From: Microbacteriaceae bacterium VKM Ac-2854
Lineage (GTDB): Bacteria > Actinomycetota > Actinomycetes > Actinomycetales > Microbacteriaceae
NCBI GenBank assembly: GCA_013205085.1
Contig: JABMLH010000001.1
Span: 744,001 to 808,000, forward strand
Direction: 5' to 3'
Length of the DNA: 64,000 nt
Under the pieces are notes generated by a model, which saw only the letters and a program-made list of their open reading frames with translations, had not been told where the DNA came from and searched no databases. Positions 45,965-54,509 of this stretch are shown in pieces (positions within the stretch are counted from its first letter, which is position 1; each line of letters opens with the position of its first letter). A program made the position numbers and the translations under genes.

Positions 45965-46966
45965 ATGACGAACCTCGCTCCCACCACAGAGCCCAACGTC
46001 GCCGACGCCACCAGGGCGATCGCCACCGCGGATGCGGAAAAGGGCAAGAAGCCCCGCTCGGCCTGGCGGATGATGCTGCCGACCATGACGCCGTGGCTCG
46101 CCTTCGGCCTCATCCTCGTCGGCGGCATCGCCCTCTTCGGCATCGTCGGCCCGTTCTTCGTGACCGACCCGACCGCCATCCGCGACATCGGCCTCTCCGG
46201 TCCGAGCGCCGAGCACTGGCTCGGCACCACCCAGACCGGGCAGGACGTCTTCGCCCAGCTCGCCTTCGCCACCCGCGGCTCGCTCGAGATCGGCCTGCTG
46301 GTCGGGGTGCTCGCCACCATCCTCTCCGCGTTCTTCGGCATCTTCGGCGCCTACATCGGCGGCTTCGCGGACGAGGCGTTCTCGCTGTTCTCGAACGTCT
46401 TCCTGGTCATCCCCGGTCTGCCGCTGGTGATCGTGATCTCGGGCTTCGTGCCGCAGGAGCAGCGCGGACTCTGGACCATCGCCGTGGTGCTGGCGATCAC
46501 CGGCTGGGCGGCGTCCTCGCGGGTGCTGCGGGCGCAGACCCTCTCCATCCGCAACCGCGACTACGTGGCCGCGTCGCGGGTGGCCGGCGAGAAGGCCTGG
46601 CGGGTGATCGCGGTCGAGATCCTGCCGAACCTGCTGCCCGTGCTCGCCTCGCAGTTCGTCTTCGCGGTGATCTCGGCGGTGCTCGGTGAGGCCGGACTCT
46701 CCTTCCTCGGCCTCGGCGCCTCGAACTCGTCGACGCTGGGCACCATGCTCTTCTACGCCCAGAACGGCTTCGCCCTGCCGCTGGGCGCCTGGTGGTGGTT
46801 CGGCCCGCCCGGCCTGATCATCGCGCTGTTCGGCATGGGCCTGTCGCTGATCAACTTCTCGATCGACGAGATCATCAACCCCAAGCTCAAGAACGTGCGC
46901 CTGCACCGCAAGCGCGCGAAGCTGGCGAAGAAGAACGAGGCGCGCGTCCTCGGAAAGGCCGCATGA
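45965..46966 (+). CDS. ABC importer permease (DppC type)
   Basis: A 333-residue permease. A long cytoplasmic N-terminal region precedes WLAFGLILVGGIALFGIVGPFF. EHWLGTTQTGQDVFAQLAFATRGSLEIGL is the DppC signature, and DYVAASRVAGEKAWRVIAVEILPNLLP is the EAA loop. It ends in a Lys/Arg-rich tail (LKNVRLHRKRAKLAKKNEAR). ATG 45965 follows AGGAG, and the stop overlaps the first ATPase start. Confidence 0.92.
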   Translation: MTNLAPTTEPNVADATRAIATADAEKGKKPRSAWRMMLPTMTPWLAFGLILVGGIALFGIVGPFFVTDPTAIRDIGLSGPSAEHWLGTTQTGQDVFAQLAFATRGSLEIGLLVGVLATILSAFFGIFGAYIGGFADEAFSLFSNVFLVIPGLPLVIVISGFVPQEQRGLWTIAVVLAITGWAASSRVLRAQTLSIRNRDYVAASRVAGEKAWRVIAVEILPNLLPVLASQFVFAVISAVLGEAGLSFLGLGASNSSTLGTMLFYAQNGFALPLGAWWWFGPPGLIIALFGMGLSLINFSIDEIINPKLKNVRLHRKRAKLAKKNEARVLGKAA

Positions 46967-47883
46967 TGAGCACGACCATCGAGGCTCCCGTCCGCGTCTC
47001 CCGTCCGGCGGTACTCACCATCGACGACCTCAGCGTCGTCTACGAGGTCGATCGGCCCGTCACCGCGGTGAAGAACGCCAGCCTGACCCTCGCCCCCGGC
47101 GAGATCCTGGGCCTGGCCGGCGAGTCCGGCTGCGGCAAGACCACGCTCGCCTACGCGATCAACCGGCTGCACAAGCCGCCGGCGCGGATCGCCTCCGGCA
47201 GCATCACCTTCCATGACCGCGACGGCAGCGATGTCGACCTGCTGGCGCTGGAGGACGAGCAGTTGCGCTCCTTCCGCTGGTCGAAGCTGTCGATGGTGTT
47301 CCAGGGCGCGATGAACGCGCTGAATCCCGTGACGAACATCCGCGCGCAACTGGAGGATGTGCTGCTCACGCACAACCCGCAGCTGAGTCGGAAGCAGCGC
47401 ACGCGGCGGGCCGGCGACGTGCTCGAACGCGTGGGCGTCGACCGCGGCCGACTGCGCTCCTACCCGCACGAGCTCTCGGGCGGGATGCGCCAACGCGTGA
47501 TGATCGCGATGGCCATGCTGCTCGAGCCGCAGGTGATGATCATGGACGAGCCGACCACCGCGCTCGATGTGGTGGTGCAGCGCGACATCCTCCGCGAGAT
47601 CGTGCGCCTGCGCGACGAGCTGAACTTCGCCGTGATCTTCATCACCCACGACCTGCCGCTGCTGCTCGAGATCAGCGACCGGATCGCGGTGATGCTGCGC
47701 GGCGAGATCGTCGAGTTGGGCAGTGCCGAGCAGATCTACCGGGATGCGCAGCATCCGTACACCCGACGGCTGCTGAGCTCGTTCCCGAGCCTCAGCGGCG
47801 CGCGCGGGGCGTTCATCCGCACCGGCGTGGACGAGCAGAACGATCAGCCCAGCGACACCGCGATCACGGAGGCCGTGCGATGA
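46963..47883 (+). CDS. ABC importer ATPase (DppD type)
   Basis: A 306-residue ATPase. Walker A GESGCGKTT, Q-loop MVFQGAMNALNP, signature HELSGGMRQRV, Walker B VMIMDEPTTALD and H-loop FITHDLPLLLE are all intact. The Opp/Dpp C-terminal segment HPYTRRLLSSFPS is present. Two ATGs overlap the permease stop (ATGATGA); 46963 is used. It overlaps the next ATPase by 4 nt. Confidence 0.93.
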   Translation: MMSTTIEAPVRVSRPAVLTIDDLSVVYEVDRPVTAVKNASLTLAPGEILGLAGESGCGKTTLAYAINRLHKPPARIASGSITFHDRDGSDVDLLALEDEQLRSFRWSKLSMVFQGAMNALNPVTNIRAQLEDVLLTHNPQLSRKQRTRRAGDVLERVGVDRGRLRSYPHELSGGMRQRVMIAMAMLLEPQVMIMDEPTTALDVVVQRDILREIVRLRDELNFAVIFITHDLPLLLEISDRIAVMLRGEIVELGSAEQIYRDAQHPYTRRLLSSFPSLSGARGAFIRTGVDEQNDQPSDTAITEAVR

Positions 47884-48776
47884 CCAGCATCTCGGTGCAG
47901 AACCTGACCAAGGACTTCTCGCAGCGGGTGGGGCTGCGGCGCACGGCGTTCCGCGCCGTCGACCGCGTGTCCTTCGAGCTGACGCCGGGGCGCACCGTCG
48001 CGCTGGTCGGCGAGTCGGGCTCCGGTAAGTCCACGATCGCGCGGATGCTGGCGAAGCTGGAGAAGCCCAGCTCGGGCTCGATCGACGTGCGGCTCGACGA
48101 CGGCACCGCCGTGCCCGGCGGCCAGTACCGGCGGCACGTGCAGATGGTGTTCCAGGATCCTTTCGCCTCGCTGAACCCGTTCCACTCGATCGAGCACCAC
48201 ATCGCCCGCCCCATCCGGATCCACGACCGCGCGCGCGGCGCGGCGGGGGTGCACAGCCGGGTGCTGGAGATGCTGGAGCGGGTGAACCTCACGCCGGCCG
48301 AGGACATGGCAGCCCGCCGCCCGCACGAGCTCTCCGGCGGTCAGCGCCAGCGGGTCGCGATCGCGCGGGCGCTGGCGCCGGGCGCGCAGGTGCTGATCGC
48401 GGACGAGCCGGTCTCGATGCTCGACGTCTCCATCCGGCTCGGCGTGCTGAACCTGATGGGGCGGCTGCAACGCGAGGACGACCTCGCGGTGCTCTACATC
48501 ACCCACGACCTGGCCACCGCCCGGCACTTCTCGGACGAGATCCTGGTCCTGTACCACGGCCGGATCGTGGAGCGCGGGCCGGCCGACGACGTGATCCTGC
48601 ACCCGCAGCACGACTACACCAAGCTGCTGGCGCTCGCCGCGCCCGACCCGGAGAAGATCGGCAAGGTGGTCTCGAGCGAGGCCGCCCCCGATCGGGCCGG
48701 GCTGGACAACTCCGTCTGCTTCAACCACTTCACCGGGGCCTGGGAGACGACCGACCTGGCGCCAGCGCATGCCTGA
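47880..48776 (+). CDS. ABC importer ATPase (DppF type)
   Basis: A 298-residue ATPase. Walker A GESGSGKST, Q-loop MVFQDPFASLNP, signature HELSGGQRQRVAIARAL, Walker B VLIADEPVSMLD and H-loop YITHDLATARH are intact. HPQHDYTKLLALA is the Opp C-terminal motif. The end CFNHFTGAWETTDL lacks the cysteine cluster of many DppF proteins. The gene overlaps the following glycosidase by 8 nt, tying transport to hydrolysis in one operon. Confidence 0.92.
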   Translation: MTSISVQNLTKDFSQRVGLRRTAFRAVDRVSFELTPGRTVALVGESGSGKSTIARMLAKLEKPSSGSIDVRLDDGTAVPGGQYRRHVQMVFQDPFASLNPFHSIEHHIARPIRIHDRARGAAGVHSRVLEMLERVNLTPAEDMAARRPHELSGGQRQRVAIARALAPGAQVLIADEPVSMLDVSIRLGVLNLMGRLQREDDLAVLYITHDLATARHFSDEILVLYHGRIVERGPADDVILHPQHDYTKLLALAAPDPEKIGKVVSSEAAPDRAGLDNSVCFNHFTGAWETTDLAPAHA

Positions 48777-50817
48777 GCCGCTACTGCGCTGGGGCGAGCT
48801 GACGTTCTCGATCGCGCCGGACGCTCCCGTCGCGGTGCTCGGGATCGGCTCGGGCCCGCTGCTCGACGCCGCGCTCGCGCAGCCGCTGGTCGAGGTGTCG
48901 GCGTTCGGTCACGGGCGCTTTCCGGGCGGATTCCGGCACGTCGACACCGTGATCGGGGCGCGGCTGCGCTACCTCGACCACACGGAGGCGCCCGGCGCGC
49001 TGCGGATCCGGCAGACGGATCGGCTCACCGGGTTGCAGGTGGTCAGCGTCTTCGAGCGGCGCGCGGAGGTTCCGGCGTTCCGCACCTGGACGGAGGTCAC
49101 CGGCGACGGCCTGGTGTTGGACTTCGTCTCGACGTTCGCGACCGGCTCGTTCCTGGCCGAGAGTTCCGTGGACGATCTCTCCCTGGCCTCGGCCGAGAAC
49201 GACTGGGTGGCCGAGAGCCGCTGGAGCGTGCGACCGCTGCGCGAGATCGGCCTGGCCCGGATCGACCGCGAGTTGCAGCACCACCCGCCGCGCAGCCGCC
49301 ACGTGACGCAGAACCGCGGCTCCTGGTCCAGCGGCGAGCAGGCGCCGACAGCCGCCCTGCTCGGCGGCGGCACCGCGCTGGCCTGGCAGGTGGAGCACAA
49401 CGGGCCGTGGCTGTTCGAGATCGGTGAGACCCGGCGCGGCGCGTACCTGCTGCTGTCGGGTCCGACGGATCAGGAGCACCAGTTCAGCCACGCGCTCGTG
49501 GCCGGCGAGGCGTTCGTCTCGGTGCCGGCCTCCGTCGCCTACGCGGAGGGCGGCATCGACGAGGTGTGGGCCGCGCTGACGGCGCAGCGCCGCGCGATCC
49601 GGCTCGATCGCGACGCCGATCGTGCGCTGCCGGTCATCTTCAACGACTACATGAACACCCTGATGGGCGACCCGACCACCGCGAAGCTGCTGCCGCTGAT
49701 CGACGCGGCCGCAGAGGCGGGCGCGGACGCGTTCTGCGTCGACGCCGGCTGGTACGCGGAGGGGCACTGGTGGGACACCGTGGGGGAGTGGCAGCCCGCG
49801 GCGAGCCGGTTCCCGGGCGGACTCGGCGAGGTGATCGCGCGGATCCGCTCGCACGGCATGATCGCCGGTCTCTGGCTGGAACCCGAGGTGATCGGCGTGC
49901 GCTCGCCGCTGGCCGCGACGCTGCCCGACGAGGCGTTCTTCTCCCGCGGCGGCGTCCGCGTCGCCGAGCACGGGCGGCACCTGCTCGACCTCCGCAGCGC
50001 CGCGGCCCGCGCGCACCTCGACGAGGTCGTCGACCGGATCGTCGCCGAGTACGGCGTCGACTTCATCAAGATGGACTACAACACTATGCCAGGGCCGGGC
50101 ACGGACCTCGGCGACATCTCGCCGGGTGCCGGCCTGCTCGGTCACGCCCGGGCACTGCTGGACTGGATCGACGCCGTGCAGGCCCGGCATCCGTCGCTGC
50201 TGATCGAGAGCTGCGCCTCCGGGGCGATGCGGATGGACTACGCGATGCTCGCGCGGCTGCACCTGCAATCCACCTCCGACCAGCAGGATCCGGTGCTGTA
50301 CGCGTCGATCGCGGCAGCGGCACCGGCGTCGATCCTGCCGGAGCAGTCGGGTAACTGGGCGTATCCGCTCGCCGGCACCGACCCAGAGCTGATGACCCTC
50401 GCGCTGGTGAACGGCGTGCTCGGGCGGATGTACCTCTCGGGGTACCTGAACCGGATGAGCGCAGCGGAGCGCGAGCTGGTGCACGAGGCCGTCACCGCCC
50501 AGAAGACGGTCCTCGCAACGATCGAAGACGCGCTGCCGTTCTGGCCGCTGGGCCTACCGGGCTGGAGCGACGAGTGGCTCGCCCTCGGGTTGCGCTCGGA
50601 CGACGCGGCGTACCTCAGCGTCTGGCGGCGGCCGGGTGTCGCTTCTTCGATCGTGCTGCCGTTGCCGGCGTGGCGCGGAGCGGCGCTCGAGGTGGCGCCG
50701 TTCTTCCCCAATGACTCCGGCGACTGGACGTGGCGCTGGAACGCGGAGGCGGGCGAGCTGCACGTCACCGCGCCCGTCGGCCCGTCCGCCCGCGTCCTCC
50801 GCGTGACCGCCGCCTGA
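48769..50817 (+). CDS. Second GH36-type alpha-galactosidase
   Basis: A 682-residue GH36 protein only distantly like the first. FCVDAGWYAEGHWWDTVGEW opens the barrel, GLWLEPEVIG follows, and the nucleophile Asp is in FIKMDYNTMPG. LIESCASGAMRMDYAML is the Cys-Ser loop and STSDQQDPVLYA carries the probable acid/base Asp. The substrate site motif differs from the WDHNRD of the first enzyme, so it may prefer another linkage or a larger galactoside. It is co-translated with the importer. Confidence 0.88.
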   Translation: MPEPLLRWGELTFSIAPDAPVAVLGIGSGPLLDAALAQPLVEVSAFGHGRFPGGFRHVDTVIGARLRYLDHTEAPGALRIRQTDRLTGLQVVSVFERRAEVPAFRTWTEVTGDGLVLDFVSTFATGSFLAESSVDDLSLASAENDWVAESRWSVRPLREIGLARIDRELQHHPPRSRHVTQNRGSWSSGEQAPTAALLGGGTALAWQVEHNGPWLFEIGETRRGAYLLLSGPTDQEHQFSHALVAGEAFVSVPASVAYAEGGIDEVWAALTAQRRAIRLDRDADRALPVIFNDYMNTLMGDPTTAKLLPLIDAAAEAGADAFCVDAGWYAEGHWWDTVGEWQPAASRFPGGLGEVIARIRSHGMIAGLWLEPEVIGVRSPLAATLPDEAFFSRGGVRVAEHGRHLLDLRSAAARAHLDEVVDRIVAEYGVDFIKMDYNTMPGPGTDLGDISPGAGLLGHARALLDWIDAVQARHPSLLIESCASGAMRMDYAMLARLHLQSTSDQQDPVLYASIAAAAPASILPEQSGNWAYPLAGTDPELMTLALVNGVLGRMYLSGYLNRMSAAERELVHEAVTAQKTVLATIEDALPFWPLGLPGWSDEWLALGLRSDDAAYLSVWRRPGVASSIVLPLPAWRGAALEVAPFFPNDSGDWTWRWNAEAGELHVTAPVGPSARVLRVTAA

Positions 50818-50836
50818 CCCGTCCCGCCGATCCGAG

Positions 50837-50896
50837 CCCGGGTTGTCAGCTCGCGTCCGTTTCCCGGCCGTTTCGGACGGAAAGCGACAACCCGGG
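50837..50896. repeat. Family A-like palindrome, diverged
   Basis: CCCGGGTTGTC and GACAACCCGGG are exact complements with a ~38-nt imperfect interior. Only the GGGTTGTC edge of family A is kept. It lies between the second GH36 gene and the GH42 gene and could attenuate GH42 expression. Confidence 0.55.
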
Positions 50897-50933
50897 CTGC
50901 CCCGCCCCACGACCACGAAAGCGAAACGTCCCT

Positions 50934-52937
50934 ATGAGCATCCTCGATACCTGGCCCACCCCCGGGCTCTCCTTCGGCGGCGACTACAGTCCCGAGCAGT
51001 GGCCGTGGGAGGTGGTGCTGGAGGACATGGAGCTGATGCGCGAGGCCGGGGTGAACCTGGTCACCCTCGGCGTGTTCTCCTGGGTGGTGCACGAGCCGCG
51101 CGAGGGGCTCTTCGACTTCTCCTGGCTCGATCGGATGCTCGACCTGCTGCATCAGAACGGCATCGCCGTCGATCTGGCGACGCCGACCGCGGCCGTGCCG
51201 ATGTGGCTGCACCGGCTGCATCCCGAGATCCTGCCGCAGGACGAGCACGGGCATCCGCTCGCCCCCGGCGGCCGGCTCGGCTTCTGCCCCTCCAACCCCA
51301 CGTATCGCGCGTACTCCGTGCGGGTCGTCGAGCGGCTCGCCGCGCACGTGGCCGGGCATCCCGCGGTGCGGATGTGGCACGTCAGCAACGAGCTCGGTGG
51401 CGGCAACGCGCGCTGCCACTGCCCGGTCTCGAACGCCCGCTTCCGCGAGTGGGTCGCCGAGAAGTACGGCAGCGTCGAGGCGCTGAACGCGGCCTGGGGC
51501 ATGGCGTTCTGGGGCAATAGTTACTCCTCGTTCGAGGAGGTGACCACGCCCGGCGGCATCACCGCGCACAACCCCGGGCAGCTGCTCGACTACGAGCGGT
51601 TCTCCTCCGACGAGCTGCTCGGGCAGTACCGCGCCGAGCGCGCGGTGCTGAAGCGGCACACGCCGGAACTGCCCGTGACCACCAACTTCATGGTCGGTCC
51701 CGGCCCCGACGTCGTGGACTACGCGCGCTGGGCCCCCGAGATGGACATCGTCGCGAACGACCACTACACCTACGGCCCCGATCCGCTGCGGCACCAGGAG
51801 CTGGCCTTCAGCGGCGACCGGATGCGCGGCATCTCGGCCGGCGGGCCGTGGCTGCTGATGGAGCACGCGGCCGGCGCCGCCAGCTGGCATCCGATCAACC
51901 AGCCCAAGAAGCCGGGGGAGATGATCCGGCACGCGATCGCGCACCTCGCGCGCGGCTCGAACAGCGTGATGTTCTTCCAGTGGCGGGCGTCGAAGTCGGG
52001 TACCGAGCAGTTCCACTCGGCGATGCTGCCGCACGCGGGGCGCGACTCGCGGATCTTCCGCGACATCGTCGCGCTCGGCGGCCACCTCGAGGCCCTCGCG
52101 GAGATCGTGGATTCGACCGTGTCCGATGCCCGTGTGGCGCTGTTGCACGACAACGAGGCGGGCTGGGCGCTGAAGAGCGGGCTCAAGCCGATCAACCGGC
52201 CCCGCTACGCCGACACCGCCCGCGCCCTGCACAACGCGCTGTTCGAGCGGGCGGTGACGGCGGATGTCGTTCCGGCCTGGTCCGACCTGGCGGGCTATGA
52301 GCTGGTGATCGTGCCGGGGCTCTTCCTCGTCTCGGACGAGAACGCGCGCCGCGTGGCCGACTACGTCGAGGCCGGCGGCACGGTGCTGATCACCTGGTTC
52401 TCGGGCATCGTCGACGCCTCGAACACCGTGCGAACGGGCGGCTATCCCGGCGCCTTCCGCGAACTGCTGGGCGCGTCGAGTGAGGAGTTCTTCCCGCTGA
52501 CCGACGCGGAGACCGTTCAGCTCGACAACGGCTGGCGCGGGCGGCGCTGGAGTGAGCTCGTCCGCGTCGAGGATGCCGAGATCGTCGCCGCGTACGCGGA
52601 CGGCGGCACGGCCGGTCATCCCGCGATCACCCGACGGCGGGTCGGCGCCGGCACGGCCTGGTACCTCTCCACCGATCTACAGCCCGACGACATCGGCGCC
52701 CTGGTCGATCGCCTGCTCGCCGAGAGCGGGATCGGCCCCGTCGCGACGGCCTCCCCGGGCGTCGAGGTCGTCCGGCGCCGGTCGGACTCCGCGTCCTACC
52801 TGTTCCTGATCAACCACACGGATGCTCCGGCCTGGGCGGACGGGTCCGGCACCGACCTGCTCACGGGCGCCGTGCATCCCGCCCGAGTCCCGCTCGCCCC
52901 TGGCGGCGTCGCGGTGCTCCGGGAGGACCCCTCCTGA
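50934..52937 (+). CDS. GH42 beta-galactosidase
   Basis: A 667-residue cytosolic beta-galactosidase. FGGDYSPEQWPWEVVLEDM is the GH42 opening. The acid/base Glu is in MWHVSNELGGG and the nucleophile Glu in WLLMEHAAGAAS. CHCPVSNARF holds cysteines of the family's zinc site. A trimerisation (beta-galactosidase) domain with PGLFLVSDENARRVADYVEAGG and a C-terminal beta domain follow. It is the last gene of the island and probably shares its transcript. Substrates could be galacto-oligosaccharides or arabinogalactan fragments. Confidence 0.93.
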   Translation: MSILDTWPTPGLSFGGDYSPEQWPWEVVLEDMELMREAGVNLVTLGVFSWVVHEPREGLFDFSWLDRMLDLLHQNGIAVDLATPTAAVPMWLHRLHPEILPQDEHGHPLAPGGRLGFCPSNPTYRAYSVRVVERLAAHVAGHPAVRMWHVSNELGGGNARCHCPVSNARFREWVAEKYGSVEALNAAWGMAFWGNSYSSFEEVTTPGGITAHNPGQLLDYERFSSDELLGQYRAERAVLKRHTPELPVTTNFMVGPGPDVVDYARWAPEMDIVANDHYTYGPDPLRHQELAFSGDRMRGISAGGPWLLMEHAAGAASWHPINQPKKPGEMIRHAIAHLARGSNSVMFFQWRASKSGTEQFHSAMLPHAGRDSRIFRDIVALGGHLEALAEIVDSTVSDARVALLHDNEAGWALKSGLKPINRPRYADTARALHNALFERAVTADVVPAWSDLAGYELVIVPGLFLVSDENARRVADYVEAGGTVLITWFSGIVDASNTVRTGGYPGAFRELLGASSEEFFPLTDAETVQLDNGWRGRRWSELVRVEDAEIVAAYADGGTAGHPAITRRRVGAGTAWYLSTDLQPDDIGALVDRLLAESGIGPVATASPGVEVVRRRSDSASYLFLINHTDAPAWADGSGTDLLTGAVHPARVPLAPGGVAVLREDPS

Positions 52938-53010
52938 CCCTCCCCGCGAGATGCCACTTGTGTACGCGACACGCCGCGAACACCGTACAGAAGAGGCATC
53001 TCGCGGGGGC
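52938..53010. repeat. Family B palindromic repeat, copy 2
   Basis: It starts one base after the GH42 stop and closely matches 35786-35860 across the stems and the TACGCGACACGCCGCGAA loop. Arms are GCGAGATGCCACTTGTGTAC and GTACAGAAGAGGCATCTCGC. Differences between copies are scattered and partly break pairing. Confidence 0.75.
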
Positions 53011-53017
53011 TCGAGGG

Positions 53018-53482
53018 TCAGCTCGCGAGCAGGCGGTCCAGCACGGCCCAGGACTGGCGCCAGCCGGCGATGGTCTGCTCGATCGTGTCCCGGTTCGGGA
53101 ACGGGCCTTGGGCGAACGTCATCCGGGTGCGGTCGCCGTGATCGTGCAGCTCGATGAGCAGCCGGATCCGCATCGGCGGCACCCCGACCGGCGTCGGCAC
53201 GTTCAGCTCCACGCCGAGGATCGCCGGTGGCTCGAACGCGGTGATCACCCCCTCGACCGTGGACTCGGCGCTGCCGTCGGGCGACACCATCCGGATCCGC
53301 CACGCGCCGCCGAGTCGAGGCTCGACGACGCAGTCCTCGACCGGATTCGTCCACGAGTCCGGCCCGAACCAGCTCGCCAGGGCCGGGCCCTCGGTGAAGA
53401 AGCGGAAGACGACCTCGCGCGGGGCGGCGAACATCCGCGTGATGAAGACCTCGGTCTCGTCGATCCGGAGCGTCTCGGTCAC
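53018..53482 (-). CDS. SRPBCC (AHSA1-like) domain protein
   Basis: A 154-residue START/Bet v1-like protein. VFITRMFAAPREVVFRFFTEGPALASWFGPDSW is the AHSA1 opening and MTFAQGPFPNRDTIEQTIAGWRQSWAVLDRL the closing helix. Members bind hydrophobic ligands, with mostly unknown roles. GTG 53482 overlaps the ArsR stop by 4 nt. The ArsR-SRPBCC pairing is a common actinobacterial arrangement. Confidence 0.9.
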   Translation of the reverse strand: MTETLRIDETEVFITRMFAAPREVVFRFFTEGPALASWFGPDSWTNPVEDCVVEPRLGGAWRIRMVSPDGSAESTVEGVITAFEPPAILGVELNVPTPVGVPPMRIRLLIELHDHGDRTRMTFAQGPFPNRDTIEQTIAGWRQSWAVLDRLLAS

Positions 53483-53835
53483 TCGGCATCCCGGTGCAGG
53501 TAGGCGGCGAGCTGGGCGTCGAGCCGGTCGAAGCTGTCGTCCCAGAACGCCCGGTAGTGCTGCACGTACTCGTTCGCCTCGCGCAACGCGGCCCCTTCCA
53601 GGTGCGAGAGCCGCGCGGTGGCGGAGCGCGAGCGGCTGATCAGCCCAGCGCGCTCCAGGATCTTCAGGTGCTTGGACACCGCGGGCTGACTGATCGCGAA
53701 CGGCTCGGTGAGTTCGGTCACGCTGGCGTCGCCCTCGGTGAGCCGGCCCAGGATCGCGCGGCGGGTGGGGTCGGCGAGGGCGGCGAAGACCAGGCTGAGC
53801 CGGTCGTCGTCCATCGTTGCGGCGTTCGTGGGCAC
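53479..53835 (-). CDS. ArsR-family transcriptional regulator
   Basis: A 118-residue winged-helix repressor. LSLVFAALADPTRRAILGRLTEG is the typical opening, and SVTELTEPFAISQPAVSKHLKILERAGLI the HTH. RSATARLSHLEG is the wing region. Metal-binding cysteines are absent, so it is not a metal sensor of the classical type. GTG 53835 has GGAG at 5 nt; GTG 53841 and ATG 53814 are alternatives. It is the first gene of the operon with the SRPBCC protein. Confidence 0.9.
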   Translation of the reverse strand: MPTNAATMDDDRLSLVFAALADPTRRAILGRLTEGDASVTELTEPFAISQPAVSKHLKILERAGLISRSRSATARLSHLEGAALREANEYVQHYRAFWDDSFDRLDAQLAAYLHRDAE

Positions 53836-53931
53836 GTGCACTCCATAACCGATGTGTTCCAGAACCTGAAGGTATTCGACGAATCGGCGGATGGTCAAGC
53901 GCCCGGGCCCGATCTGCGCCAGAATCGCGCC

Positions 53932-54363
53932 ATGAAGTTCTCATCGACGATGTTCCAGACCGGCAACAACACCGGCATCGAGGTGCCGCCCGAGGTGGTC
54001 GAGGCGCTCGGCGGCGGCAAGCGCCCCGCCGTGAACGTCACCGTGAACGGCTACGCGTATCGCAGCACGGTGGCCTCGATGGGCGGGCGCTACCTGATCG
54101 CCTTCTCCTCCGACAAGCGGGCGGCGACCGGCATCCAGGGCGGCGACGCGATCGACGTCGAGCTCGAGCTGGACACGGCGCCGCGTACCGTGGAGGTGCC
54201 CGCCGACCTCGCGGCCGCGCTCGAAGCCGGCGGCGCGACGGCGGCGTTCGAGAAGCTCTCCCCGAGCGCGAAGAAGGCTCTCGTCACCGCGGTCGAGTCG
54301 GCCAAAGCGGAGGCGACCCGCGCGCGGCGGATCGAGACCACGGTCGCGAAGCTGCTGGGTTGA
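53932..54363 (+). CDS. DUF1905/YdeI-type protein
   Basis: A 143-residue soluble protein. Residues 1-85 are a DUF1905 beta domain (KFSSTMFQTGNNTGIEVPPEVV, VNGYAYRSTVASMGGRYLI). Residues 90-143 are a YdeI/OmpD-associated helical part (VPADLAAALEAGGATAAFEKL, SPSAKKALVTAVESAK). The function of this family is unknown. ATG 53932 starts 97 nt from the divergent ArsR gene. The stop lies inside a 13-bp tandem repeat. Confidence 0.85.
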   Translation: MKFSSTMFQTGNNTGIEVPPEVVEALGGGKRPAVNVTVNGYAYRSTVASMGGRYLIAFSSDKRAATGIQGGDAIDVELELDTAPRTVEVPADLAAALEAGGATAAFEKLSPSAKKALVTAVESAKAEATRARRIETTVAKLLG

Positions 54364-54404
54364 TCTTCTGGGTTGATCTTCTGGGTTGACCTTCTGGGCT
54401 GATC
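54356..54404. repeat. 13-bp tandem repeat, about 3.7 copies
   Basis: Units of TGGGTTGATCTTC follow one another; the first supplies the TGA stop codon of the DUF1905 gene. Units 1 and 2 are identical, while later ones carry single changes. Change in copy number would not alter the protein. Confidence 0.8.
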
Positions 54405-54509
54405 GGATCTCCTCCGCTCGGATGACCTTCGTCCGTCGACACGTTCCGTGTCGGTGGCGTCCGTTACGCTGACCGCGGGGTACGAACCAACGAACGAGGG
54501 GAATCGTCT

